Of a stretch of 64,000 nucleotides of DNA, positions 23,369 to 36,300 are shown in pieces; the first letter of the stretch is position 1; every line of letters starts with the position of its first letter. The DNA is from Trichostrongylus colubriformis (lineage: Eukaryota; Nematoda; Chromadorea; Rhabditida; Trichostrongylidae). The stretch is from the NCBI GenBank assembly GCA_963978905.1, contig OZ022259.1, positions 19,504,068 through 19,568,067 of the forward strand, written 5' to 3'. Made by a program: the position numbers and the translations under genes. Below the pieces are notes generated by a model that worked only from the letters and a program-made list of their open reading frames with translations, was not told the origin of the DNA and searched no databases.

Positions 23369-23371
23369 TAA

Positions 23372-24322
23372 CCGATCCTTCCTGCCTCTTTAGAACGAAC
23401 TACTTGCAATTAAGCTATTGCTACCGGATTAAATCAATTAAATCTTCGCCGCAGAGTTTTTTTTTTGAACCGTGACGGCACTGAACTAAATACAATTTCA
23501 AGCGGTGCCATAGGATGGACTCACGGAAACATCTACTATGAAGTGTATCACTTGCTGCTGAATTTTTTTTTTGTGAACGAACGATACTTCCCCGCGCGCT
23601 AGACGTTTCCGGAATCCATTCATAAAAGTTTATTGCGCGAGCCCTACAACTCAATGAATTTCCATCATGCTTTCTCAAAAATTCTAAAACTTTACTGTAA
23701 AAAAGACAAAAATATCCACTCAGGAAACTTATATCCGAAGGTGCGATGATTGCACTAGATGCACAACATTTCAGCTACGCCTATGAGTTTGAGATGTCAA
23801 ACTATCGCTCCAGAATTTCTGGGCAAACCAAGTTCTTATGCCCGAATTGGAAAGTGAGGTGGCTCTGGGCAGAGAGCAGAGAAGAGTTCCCGGGAAAAAC
23901 GAAATTCAATGCTTTTGTAAAATATGAATGATCAACACGAACATGTAACTGTGAGGTAGACCAGGTGATCGTAACCGCGTGAAGGGATAGTCCAATTCAA
24001 AGCAACAAGTTTTAATCTGACGATAACAACTGAATAAAAATTATTCAATAAAACCACAAATTTGACGCAAAAATAACAACATCAACAACAACAACAGTAA
24101 CAATTAATCGACATTCAAAAGAATATAACTATGCAATGAACTATAACTACTTCAGCAATGAATTTAACAATTATTTCAGATATACATAGCCACTACATCG
24201 ATCGAAGTTCAGCCTAGTTCACAGATATAAACAAAATACAATGGTAAATAAGCTATAACAGGAATAACAGTAGACTAATTGATCACAGTCAGTACTTCCA
24301 TCAGCCCAAATTGCAGATGGAT
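23372..24322. other. Intergenic DNA between RRP5 stop and phosphatase
   Basis: AT-rich DNA downstream of the RRP5 stop, with CAACAACAA-type simple sequence near 24070-24110 and no supported gene. Confidence 0.45.
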
Positions 24323-27300
24323 TCAAACGTTTTCCAGATCTTCCACTTCGTCCTCGAGATTCATTTGAAGGTACTTTTCGGCTTTTTCTCGGAGCTTAAA
24401 AGTCATGGAAGTGTAACCAACGCTCTTCCAGATACGACTTCAAATGGGCCACAGTGGCCACTTATTTGCGGAGTCTTCATTATTGATTGCAGTGTTTACT
24501 TAATAATCCAGTAAAACTTACCAATAACCGTGATTTATCATCACCGAACCGCTGCTCGGCCTCCATCCACTTCCGAAACAAGGGCCGCAGTTTATGCATA
24601 CTAAGTTTCAACGCACATGCTCGTTCCAGTACTTGTCTAGGAAAAATTATTCAAAAACAAGCATAAAGACGTCTCGAGACAGGTCGAACTGTACTTCAAT
24701 AACAGCCAGCATTACAAAAGGGCATGTGACTGATCTTACCTGGCCATTTCAATTCCCGAGTGTTTGAGACAGAAATCTGCATAAACCAGCCACACATCCG
24801 TCTTCTTCGGGTAAGCAGTTACCTAGAAAAATACTAGATGCGGTAACCAGAAAAAAAAGATGTCTTGGGGAGACTTCTCTTGTAAACTTCACATGCATCC
24901 CTTTAATTTTAATCATATTTCAAAAAGCAGCCATCTTCCAATCTTGCAGCTCTCACCAGGCTTTCAAACAAAGTACGACCCCTCTCGACATCTCCATTAC
25001 GGAATTCCATCTGAGCAAATCGGCTGATCAGCGGAACGTCTGAAATATCGACAATAAGGCATAAACGTACTGAAAAACCGTAGATCTCGTAAAAACTGAC
25101 GCCGTTGCTTCGGAACGCTCGTGAGAGCCCTCTTCATCAAATCACGCGCCAGATCGGCACGGCTGGTTTTCATCAAATGTTCTCCGTACAGTGTCCAAAC
25201 ATCATCAGAATCCGCCCGGAATTTCTTCACCATTGCTTCGTAGATTTCATCGGCTTCCTATGAAATCCATAACTAAACTAGTAACATTCCATTAGAGATA
25301 TAAAAACCTACTTGATTTTTGCCGGTGTCCGAATAAATGGCAGCCATCTGCTTGTGCATTTTCAAGGCATCTGCATTGCCACATGCCCGACTAAACACCT
25401 CTTTAGTTGAAGTATCATCACCATATGCCACTTCCATATTTAAGAATGCAGTCCAGATATTGAAAAGTTCAGCTTCCTCCCTTAAAATAAACATGTAAGC
25501 ATTACTAGAAAATTCTAAATAATCTGAATTACCTGTAATTGATTACTGTAAGAGCTCGCTCGGCTGTAGCTCTAGCCTTTTTGAGATCATTCTTCTCAAG
25601 GAAAAATGAGATATATCTGTAAAATGGCAGGTTGAGATAATAAAACAAAAAACTGCAATAATTCGCAGTAACACTAGCGAAATGGACACTGCGCTGAATG
25701 TTAGTGCATTGTTTTGGTATTGTATTTGATATTCAAATATAACAGTGAATTGATGGAATGCTCTTCACAGTGGAAAAATTCTCGATTTTTGCTAGAAGTG
25801 GCCTTTTTATATCTACTCAGTAAATCCTCTTATTCACTGATCCCGCCGCTACAGCGCCCCCTGACAAGGCGATTCTTTTGAAGGAGAGTAAAAGAGAAAA
25901 ATCTAGTTCATAGATGACGAGAATAGAGACCGTCAAAAAAGCGAATTATTCCAAGGCTTGAGTGGACAATGTATTTATATTCCTATACATATAAAATGGA
26001 GGACTCCAAGAACAGCGATAACTCCAAACCTTTAGATCCTTTACAGGCTCATCGAAATGCCAGCAAAATGATACTTGTTTTCGTAGAACTGATCTCGAAA
26101 TAGGCATTCATATATGCAACTACGAACCTTATCCATATCTCAGCCGAATTCGGATCTTTTCGTAACAGTCGAGCAAAGTCCTCCTGAGTTTCCGGTTCGA
26201 AGTCACCCGAAAGTTCAACTTCTCGATTGACCAGCTTCCGCTCTTTTTCCATAATCTGTTCCTCTTTAGCTAGAAAAAAAGACTCTTCCTCATGTCTGAA
26301 GAGCTTATATTAGTTGCCTAACGACTAACTCATTGCCTTCGCTTTCTTGACATCCTTTGTTCGTTCTTTTTTGACTTCCACCGGCTGTTTCGGAGTTTCA
26401 GCCTTCACAGCGGGTACCTTTTCTGCATCGTCGTCTGCATTATCATCACCACCAAGTTTGCCCACGGCTGCAAGATCTTCTGGGCGGAAACCGGTATTGG
26501 ACCAATCGAAACCCGGATCGCTCAACTGCAAAGAAGATTTTTTTTTGAAAAATTGATAGGTAATCAGGTGTCTTCACTCAACATATCATAGAATCTAGAA
26601 CTCAAGACGTACCGACACCTTTTCGACTGGTTCAGGAGATGTTTCTCTTTTCTTCTCCTTTTTCGGTACTACTTCCTTATTTTCCTCAGCAGTTCGTTTT
26701 CTATCCTGAGAGAAATAAAGCCGACGTTTGTAACAACACAGAGAGGGCCAGCAAACCTAAAGGTTATTCTTGTCAAATGAAATACCTGGATAGCGGGAGC
26801 TTTGAAGAGAACTGCGACGAGGGAAAGGGATATTCGACCCTCACCATCTACATGACTTATTCGTACCGTAACTATAGAATTCAGCGTGATTGCTGCGATC
26901 TCACTGCAAATATAAAGTTCAACGACAAATTGGTACTGACAAAGTGAAACTAACGGGTGGTGTATTTTCCTCATACGTCCAACGATTCCTGGTGCAATCT
27001 CAACCAAGACAGCATCTGGTGTATGTTTAGCTATGAATCCATCACACTAAAAAGGACTTAACGTTATACATTCCGGAAACAAGCACTTGAGGCTTTGAAG
27101 CGGAACAGAAAAAAAGAAACAAAACAAACAAAATAGAAACAGAAAAAACGTTCGTGTCAAATGAAACAATAAAATATGTAACAGAGAAGAGCGCAAACAA
27201 AAAAAAACCATTTAGTGAAAAGGCATACGTAGCATAAACGAAAACAAAAAAAAAATTATGGGCAATAGATTACCACTAATCCAGCTGTAGCTTCACTTCG

Positions 27301-30300
27301 ATCGACCAGTAATCGCCGACGGTCTTCCTTCATAACTGGTGCTTCTTTCCGCTTCAAATAAGTCTCATACCGCCCTTCTGCGCAAACATAATTTCGCTGA
27401 GGGTTCTGCTCTTGTCGCAATGCATACAGATGAAAGATCTGAAAAATAGCTAAGGAAATATATGTCTGTCAGACTAATTTTTCCTTGCACAAGAGTTCCT
27501 AAGATAGCCAAATCTCCCATCAATGAAGGTTTGCGAATTTGATGTTCAACGCAGTTTTTGCACTTCTTAGAATGCTTCTTTATGATCGTTAAGGGATTAC
27601 CCTCAAAAGGACGTGGGTTGCTTACTGCGTTCATAGTGAAAGCAGGGTTATAAATGGCTCGCCATGAAAGCTTTTCGAGAAACCGACGAGAACACTTCGA
27701 TTCGGGACCTCCTTTCTATCCTTACCGTTCTTCTGTCAGGACTTTTGGCGAGGCTCTCGGCGAGAGATTTGACAGAAGAGGTGGGAAATATTACAAAAGA
27801 GAAAGAGGGATCAACAAGGACGCAGATCGCGTGATTCACGTGGACTAACAACTCCAATTAATTCCCCAGCCCTGGTTCGTGCCCGAAGCCCTACTAACCG
27901 TCGCATCGCAGTAATGGCGCACGTAGACGGTTAGGCCGCGTTCATTCTGCTCATTCACTTTGCGCTGGCAGGGCGTGGCCGCGTGAACAGGCAGCGAAGC
28001 AGAGCGGCACGGGGAAGCTACAGGGACGACCCAGGCAACGAAGCAGGGTCATGGGCGGAGACACAGCGATACGCAGCCACGCCTTGTCGCCGGCACAGCA
28101 AAGTGTGAACGCGGCTATACAAAAGGATCTATCTGGTCACAGAAGGGAGTAGATCTAATTATCGCGAAGTAAGCTTTGATTTCTGAAACGGTGCCAAATC
28201 AGAAAGTTACGAGCTGTCCCATGGAAAGACATAGGCAATAGTAAAATTTCTCCAGTCATGCTTGAAAAAACCAGACGAAGGGCCCACCAGCACTTATGCG
28301 GTCCCTACATTTCCTTTCTACATGGTACCAGACAGGATGGGTATTGCGAAGTGTTCCAATTGTCCACGTCACCAAATTCTGCTAGTTGCAGCTGCGTATC
28401 CTCTTTCCGTATCCCTCATACCCCATAGAAAGAAACACAGATTTTTTTGTACGTAACTGGACATAATAGCGCCTACCCCATCACGCTTGAAGTGTTCGAT
28501 ATATTGATGCACTTTCTCATAGTTGCTAGCGATCGCTGTTGCACATAACGTCGCTTGTTGTCCATTGGCCATATGAAATTCCACGGAAAGAGGGTGATGT
28601 CTCACATGCGTGACCCTCGCCGTTAGTCGACTACCAGGTTCGAATTTCTGGAATTCCTCCTATTCAATTAATATCTTCGTTCACGATAGAAATGTAAACA
28701 ATTCAATTTCGGCTCAAGAATAAGTTGAAAAACATGTGCAGGACTATTTGCAATATTCTCTATGTCAACTAACTCACCTTTGTATTCGCTTGCATATCAA
28801 AGGCCAAGTTCAACAGTCCATGACCATGACCTTTATTCTTCTTGACATCACTCAGCACCTTCGCCATACGCATTTCACCGCCTCTGGGTAAGCATTCGAA
28901 CACTTCTCCGTTACGCTCTGGAGCGCTGACCTTAGAACAAGGATTGATATTTCCGTAAAGCAATAACTTACATAAAAGACACCTATACTCGAAAGGGGAG
29001 ATTTTGGGCCCGCATTTGATGATACCTATCGAGCTGCTATAAGAAATCCATGCTCTATATTAACTAGAAGCCTGCTATGTTTGTTTTTTTGATTGCGGCA
29101 CTTGAAAAGGCAGTCCCGCACCACTTTCAAATAAAAAAAACCTGTACAAACCAATGAGAATGAGAACAATCAGAGGAGATTGATCCGCTCAGTTCAAGAT
29201 GCTACGAAAAAGGCTTACGGCAGATTAAATCGATAAATGCGCTTTTAAACAGCGTGAATATTTTAATAACCATTGTCTTTCAGGTATTTATTACACATGT
29301 GAATCCTTCTCAGCAGGTTTGCAGGAACAGTAGCGCATCATAAAATCGGAGTGCTCAAACCGACATGGAGATGCAAATTGAGAGCAAATAAGTGCGAGTG
29401 GAGAAACTTCAAACATAGCGTATCCAGAGAGAATAGCTGAAGATGACCACAAAAGAAATAGCACAAAACAAGGACTGTTAAATCAGAATGACAAAGGCAG
29501 GGATTATAAGCTGGGTGTGGTTGCAAAATATGCTCTCTGCGACCAAACCAATCCCGGAATCATAGTAAGGCAAGTTTTGAGCACCGCCTCGGTTTCTCCC
29601 ATGCGGAAAGCATGAAAAGGCACAGGAAATGTGACTAGAAGGCAGACTACAAGCAATTATTCTTGAGACAATCAAATGATACAATGTAACAAACAGATGC
29701 GGTCGTGTTTACAGCTGTCTACGTCCAGCTTTCACCTCCTTCATAAATTAGCCGGTTTGATGGCTACTGAAAGTTACACCAAAACACAGAAGTTTTGAAC
29801 AACAGTTCAAATAGTGAGCTTAAGCTGACTGTCAAATGCACTTCATTCGGCCCTTTTGCTGCAAAACTATCACTGCCCACGATGAATGATATAAGTCTTG
29901 GAAACTTCGAAACACAGCAGCGCTTTATATATCACTGGAATGACGTCATGGAAAGTACTGCGCTGGTGCTGCACTCTACGAGGAAGTTCGAACTAACCTT
30001 GGTTGTATTACTGGGCAAAAAAAGATACCTGGAGATCATCACCAACAGCTTCAAGTGCAATTTGTCCAGTCCAAAGAGGATTAATCTCTACACGGATATT
30101 TTTACTGGTCATCTCCTGATCAGGAAGCACAAAACAGCGAACGACATCGCCAGGCTGGAAAAAGCTGAGTGAGAAGAAGAATGAAAAGAGGTACAGAAAG
30201 AACTCATAAAGAGAACAATAATAACACGTTGCCTTAAATGCTGATTGGTAGGCGACTAGTGAGGCTTTCTTTCGCGCTTCAGACATTTTCGACTCAGCCA

Positions 30301-33300
30301 TCGTCAGCTCTGCGACACGAACCTGTAGGAGACGTTGTGTGAAAAATTTGGAAGAAATAATCGTCTAGAAAGCTGAAAAAACAAACAGAGAAAATCAGCA
30401 CCTTTGCATCGCCCCTCTTGATGGATGTAAAGCAGATAATCTTTACAACAACTGCTTTCTTGCGATTTCGTTTGAGGAAATTTTCTAGCGGGGAATCGCT
30501 TTGCATTGAAAATCGCAACGGAAGTTCCGAGACATGGAGACGACCTGCAATTTAGTGGATTCAGAGGAAATTTTTAAGCGTATCAATCATTCTTAGTCAA
30601 CCTGAGCGGAATGAAGAAAGATTTATTACAACTAACAAATTACCGATATTTCCTCCAGGTAATTCAACGAGGGCAGCAAGCTTTCCATGATCATTTCGAT
30701 CGTCACTAGTCCATGGGCCCACGACAGTACCGGTATAGGTCCCGAGATTTTTGACACTTTTCGTCCGAATACCCTAGGAACCATCTGAGGTTTACATACC
30801 AATAATATTGACAAACGCAAAGTAATTCACTGATAAATAACAAGTGGCTGACTAACCAACTCTGATTTACTCTTTGGAGAACAAACGATATCACCGCTCA
30901 CATCTTCGCCAAAACGTTTGCCTAAATCAAGAAGCGGTTACTCCATATTACTTATAATCTTACGGTTGCCATGAAGACAAAAACGACAAACTACTATTCA
31001 ATTCATACAAAAAGTTTCCCTATGCCAAAAAAGTCTCAGGTATTGTTTTATGAGGGGCGAAATTCACGAATTCCTTTCTGAGGACATTTTCAATGAGAAC
31101 AAATTCTTGCTTGAATACATCGACAAGACACTTTCGCACAAGTGGAAATACACAAAACCAACCTGGAAACGTTTTGGGGAAACTTTTGCCTGCTGGAAGC
31201 AGCTTCGTTATTAACTCTGCATCACCTTCCATAAGGCCAATGCTCACTCCACTAGTTAATTGTTCGGACTCCTCAATGTGCACCTCATCACCGAAAGATA
31301 CGCGGACTTAAAAGGGTGTCTTGAGGCTAAAGGAAATAAGGAACACTCCGAGAGGAATAGTGCTCTACGAAAATTCGAACAAAACAAAATGATAATCTCA
31401 AGAAAAAAGAACAAAGAGGTTAAGAGCGGCCCGTCTTCATGAGCAGCTAAGAATGATAAAGGCGGTGAGAAACAGACCATCTTTGATTTCCACGACCTGA
31501 TTGGGATGAAATCTCGATGGAACAAATACCAAACGTTCCTTTTTCTGCAGTACAACAATATAATCCCTTTTAATCATCACCACACGATCGGCAATTGCAG
31601 TATCCTGAAAAGACGTATCTGCAGAAACATCAGGGTACAAATACAAATTATATTTGTTTCCAAATACAACACAAGCCTAATACCTTTGCGCTTTTTTCCT
31701 TCTTATTCTTCTTCTTAGGTGGTGCAGTACCAATTGAGTCTATCATAACCAGTTCGGCATCGTTACGAGGAAAAACGTAATCGATAACAAGGCACTTTAT
31801 CTCGTCTCTTATCTGCAACATAAGCCAACTAGTAAAAAACAATACCTCTACAGATCATCAAATACCGCAATAATAACCTTAACACCCTCAGTGTAGTTGC
31901 CTTTACGAACACATCCGGTTAGTTTTCCACTAAATGTCACCAAAAGAACGTCATCCACAATTTGAGATACTGTTGCAACTACTGAAGCACCTGAAACGAA
32001 GAAGACACTTGTGTTACTAAAACACCGGAAAACCGCATTTAAGATGCTCTTACCGGGTGGAGGCAGTTTAGCTTTCGAGAACTTGGCTAGAGCAATTAGT
32101 TCGTCTACCGATGAACGCAACAGTTGCAGGGCAACAGATGATGACGGCGATGAGGCTTCTGTGGGCAGGTTTTGATCCGGCACACAGTCAGCTATCTGCA
32201 AAAAACGATATTAGGTGGGACATGTTTTGAACAGGGGAGAAGGAAATACTTGATGAGGAAACGCTCACGCCTGACCTTTAGGTCAACACGAAACGTTTTC
32301 TTCTCAGCATGAACGCTACGTATACGGGCTAGTACTGTTTGACCAATCTGCAGTCCAATTGCTCCATCCTTTCCTAAAATGTTACGTTCAAATCAATCAA
32401 GTGACGAAATCAATCAATTGACGAAATGAAGCTATGACACTCTGGATATTCGCGGGTAACTCGCCGCAATGTAAAGTATTTGGTATTGGCAGAGCCGCTG
32501 AGCCTCCCCCCCCCCCCCCTTTATACTAGCTGTTTGACGGGCAACAGAAGCATGGCTCCGAACGATAGCCGCTCACGTGCAAATTTAATCATAAGTTTCT
32601 CAAATGGTTTCATTTGCATTCAATGGAGGCTACAAATAGGGGTAATTCAGGCGAATTTATTACCACAAACGTTCATTACTGGATGTGAAGAGAATCAAGA
32701 GACAGACAAAAAACTATGGCAAGTAGGATGGAAGAATCAATTCTAAATAGCAGAACAAAATATTATCAAACCACGAAAAGAAAGAACTATCTAGAAAACA
32801 ATTTCAGAGGAAAATCCCAAAGTCTCCATTGCAAATGTGAATATGAGATTTCCTCGAATATCACATTTGAAACAACAAAGAGAAGGACCAGGGCTTAATT
32901 GTTCACAATTGAATCTAGCTTACCTCCATCGATGTCAACAAATGCCACCTTCCCAACGAGACCGCTGCCGCCAGCCAATTCGACATAAAGGCAGTCATCC
33001 GGTACACGCTGAGAAATCACGCCGCAAAGAAGCTAAATTGCTGAGAAACTAGTTTAAGCAAAGACTATGTGATCCAAACCATGAAGTAAGAAGGCAAGGT
33101 CGATTACAGAACAAGAAACAACAATGTGCAGCGCGAACCATCCTACTCAACACAGCTCAATTGGAGACAATTCAATACCAGTCCTGGATTTTAGAAGAAA
33201 ATGCGGTTTGTAAACTGTTCATTAGCCAGAACTTCAGCATACGAATACAAATGACGACAAAAAAGGTAGAAGAAATACCTGTCCAGGTTTGAGATCATCG

Positions 33301-36300
33301 AAGGATTTGGGAATATTCTCCTCGAAGGTTTTAAGCCACTCACATACAAAACGTTTTGCGGTGAACTGCAAAAATACAGGTCAACCGGATATAAAATAGG
33401 TTCCTAAAATGCTAAAAAGGAGAGACAGAAGCAGCAAGGTAAAAACACATGACAAGTCCCGAACTGAATTACCTACCCTATTACTACCACCAAGAGAGCC
33501 AAGTAAAGCGATTGGATGCAGCTTCATGCCACTTCTGAACGTTCCTTTCATCGACTCAAAAGGAGAGTCAAGGGAATCGGAAACAAGATTCGATGTAAGG
33601 GTTCCTTCGATGGAGGAGTTCTGAAAAAAAGATCTAGGAAATTGGGCTGAAAATCTATTGCTGAAATTACTTACCGAGTCGAGGTGAAGAGTTGCTCTTT
33701 CAGACCTATGACCACTAACTATGGATTCCGCAACATCATCAATAATGGCGGTCAGAACGCTCTCATCGATAGAAAAATCGATGGCCTGGAAACGAATGAA
33801 TTCTAGAAACATTTGGGAGCTACTCAACGATTTGTCAAGGGAATGTAGATACACAAACCTCAGGGTTCAAGACGTGCCCCGCACGTCCAACTGACTCATC
33901 AGCTAAGGCCAAGGTCATCTTACTGTCAGCAACATTGACCGATGTGACTCGCACTTCAAGCACTTTCCCAATCCTACAAGGGATTTCCAAGTAGTGAAAA
34001 AAAAAATTGAAAGTCGATACAGCGAACTATCACGACTGAAGCACACGGGAAAAGCTTAAATACCTAAGTTCATTGCCAACTCTTTTCGCTTCGTTAGAAA
34101 CAAGAAGACCGCGAATTGTTCCGAAAAATTGCAGTATTGCACTGCCCGTCTCTAGAACTTTATACACAATGCCGACGGTCACGACGCCTTCGTTCTTCGT
34201 GTCGTAGCTGGATATTACCGTTCCCTCAAGTAAAACAAATAAGTTATAATGAACACACAGATGAAAGTGGCGGGCAGCTATGGAACTTGAAAGAGCAGTT
34301 ATAATCACAGAATAATGCCCCTCTTTTGGATGTCGAAAGATGACGCGTTCACTGGAGGATCCATTCCGAAGCGCTAGATAGGGAATGCCTTGAGTGGCGA
34401 GAGTGCATGGTGAGAGTGGGAAAGTGTGGCGGGTTGAGAGTTTGATACACTCTCACCCAAGTCCGTAGGCCACACCCTATCAAGCGCTCCGAAATGGACT
34501 GTAGATAATCTTTGTTAATATGTTCGCCATTTTCAAAAAGGTGGGGCCATGTCACGAGACACAGACGTTGTGTGCGATTAACTGACGTTGAAAAGCAGAT
34601 GAAGCGTTATCGTTTTTGGAACGCCTCCAGAGAGCAGGAAAGATATGATGGCTCCTACAATAGCTTCTCCACGTTTATGTCTCGCCCTTTCTTATTGCCA
34701 CGTATGAAACAATACCGTAAAGTCGAAAGAACATGTGTATCCCTATGGTCAAGTCGTTAATAAAAAATTACCTTGTAGTTCACTAGAGATGGACGCGTCG
34801 TAAGCCACACCTGTTTATTCGCTTCATTGACGAACCATACACGACATTTGACAGATTGACCTTTAAACAACGAGCTTCTAGCCACTGTCATGAGGATTCG
34901 TTAGGAATCGAATATTTTTAGTTATCTACATACAGATAACCAAAACGATTTCTTTCCTTGTTTGAAGGCACTTACCAACAGTAAATGATTTCTCTAAAGC
35001 AACTTTTTTATCGGCAGCATGTTCTGCAGGAATAAAACCGGTCACAAAATCATTTAAGGTCACTTGGATGCCACCGGGATGAAGATCAGTGACTGTAGCT
35101 TCCACCACTTGGCCTGGCACCGCGTCCTATAACAGCCTTATGTAGGATCAATACAACCGTAGAATAATATTCCAGTCACTGCAGTGGAAATGATGATCTT
35201 TCCGCTTAAACATGACCTGACCTCAATTACTATTGTATACCAAAAACCTCACCTTATAGGACACGAATTTCTGGTTGATCATATCTTTACGAGTCGAGAC
35301 AACCATACACCGTTCAGCATAGCGGAAATTCATTACTCGGCAGGTGTGCTCCGAACCAATAGGATACACTTTTTCTAAAAATATCACTCTTTTGCCACAT
35401 ATACTTATACAAGACACTGTAAGTGGCCGGGGGGGGGGGGGGTGGGTGTAGGGCAAGTGGTCGCTGCAACCAAACTCGGCTTCAGATTTCATTCCCGAGT
35501 TTATGCTTGGACAAATCTGCCATGCATTCCTCCCATCCAGATCGGTCTACTGATGTTTTAACGCTCGTGCGGACATACAGAATCACGACTGTTCGCACCC
35601 TCTGAACCGGCGCCAGCGCTTTTGTGAAGCAAATAATATGGCGCATCAAACCGTGTGTCTTCTGGTCTGGTTGATTAACTATAGCACTAGGGTATTCCTA
35701 AAATACCGAAAGGGCGTAAGTCCTAGTCAAAATGACAGCTACTGCTCAATAGCTTGGGACGATTGATTGTAAGCCCGATAATGAGTATGAACCACGGCGG
35801 GTGAAAATCGAATAGAAGACACTGTCTCAAGAGATGGTGTCCTCTTCCTCAGTGCTTGCCAGTGCCATAGTACTTTCAACAGTCTCCCGACTACAACATA
35901 GTTTACAAGTTCAAGAAACCTTATTCGCAAGTAACAGCTAGAACACAACCAGAAGATGTGTTTAAAACGTAAAGAACTGGCAGCACTTGCGCTCTCTCAC
36001 CTAGCAACCATGATTAATTAGGATTGTTATTCTCTGCAATGATTGTATGAAAATGGAGAAAATATTAGGTTGATTCATAATAAATCGGACAAATGGTAGT
36101 GATGATTTCTAGAGATCATAACTCAGCAACGAGTTAACGAAAATGAACGCGCTAGGTACCGTTGGAATGAGTATGAAAAGTCCTACAAAGTACTGCAAAA
36201 CAACTACTCCGAAGTAGTTTCATTCCGCCACCATGCCGTACGATTTCAAGCCGTCTGGAGACCACATTCGCAACGTCATACTATTTATATCGCTATCTGG

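Noticed and set aside
23131..23371. Two overlapping open frames with a repeated CLRHARACVTRVPASRA-type peptide
   Set aside because: They are read-through of a 17-bp minisatellite within a MITE. A unit not divisible by three gives the same open pattern in several frames.
26669..27007. 112-codon minus frame read as one protein
   Set aside because: It runs through an intron between two RRP5 exons (VEIAPGIVGRMRKIHHP and VTVRISHVDGEGRISLSL). Only these parts are coding.
29795..30172. 125-codon plus-strand frame
   Set aside because: It is antisense to RRP5 exons encoding FVLPDQEMTSKNIRVEINPL. The minus strand is the coding one.
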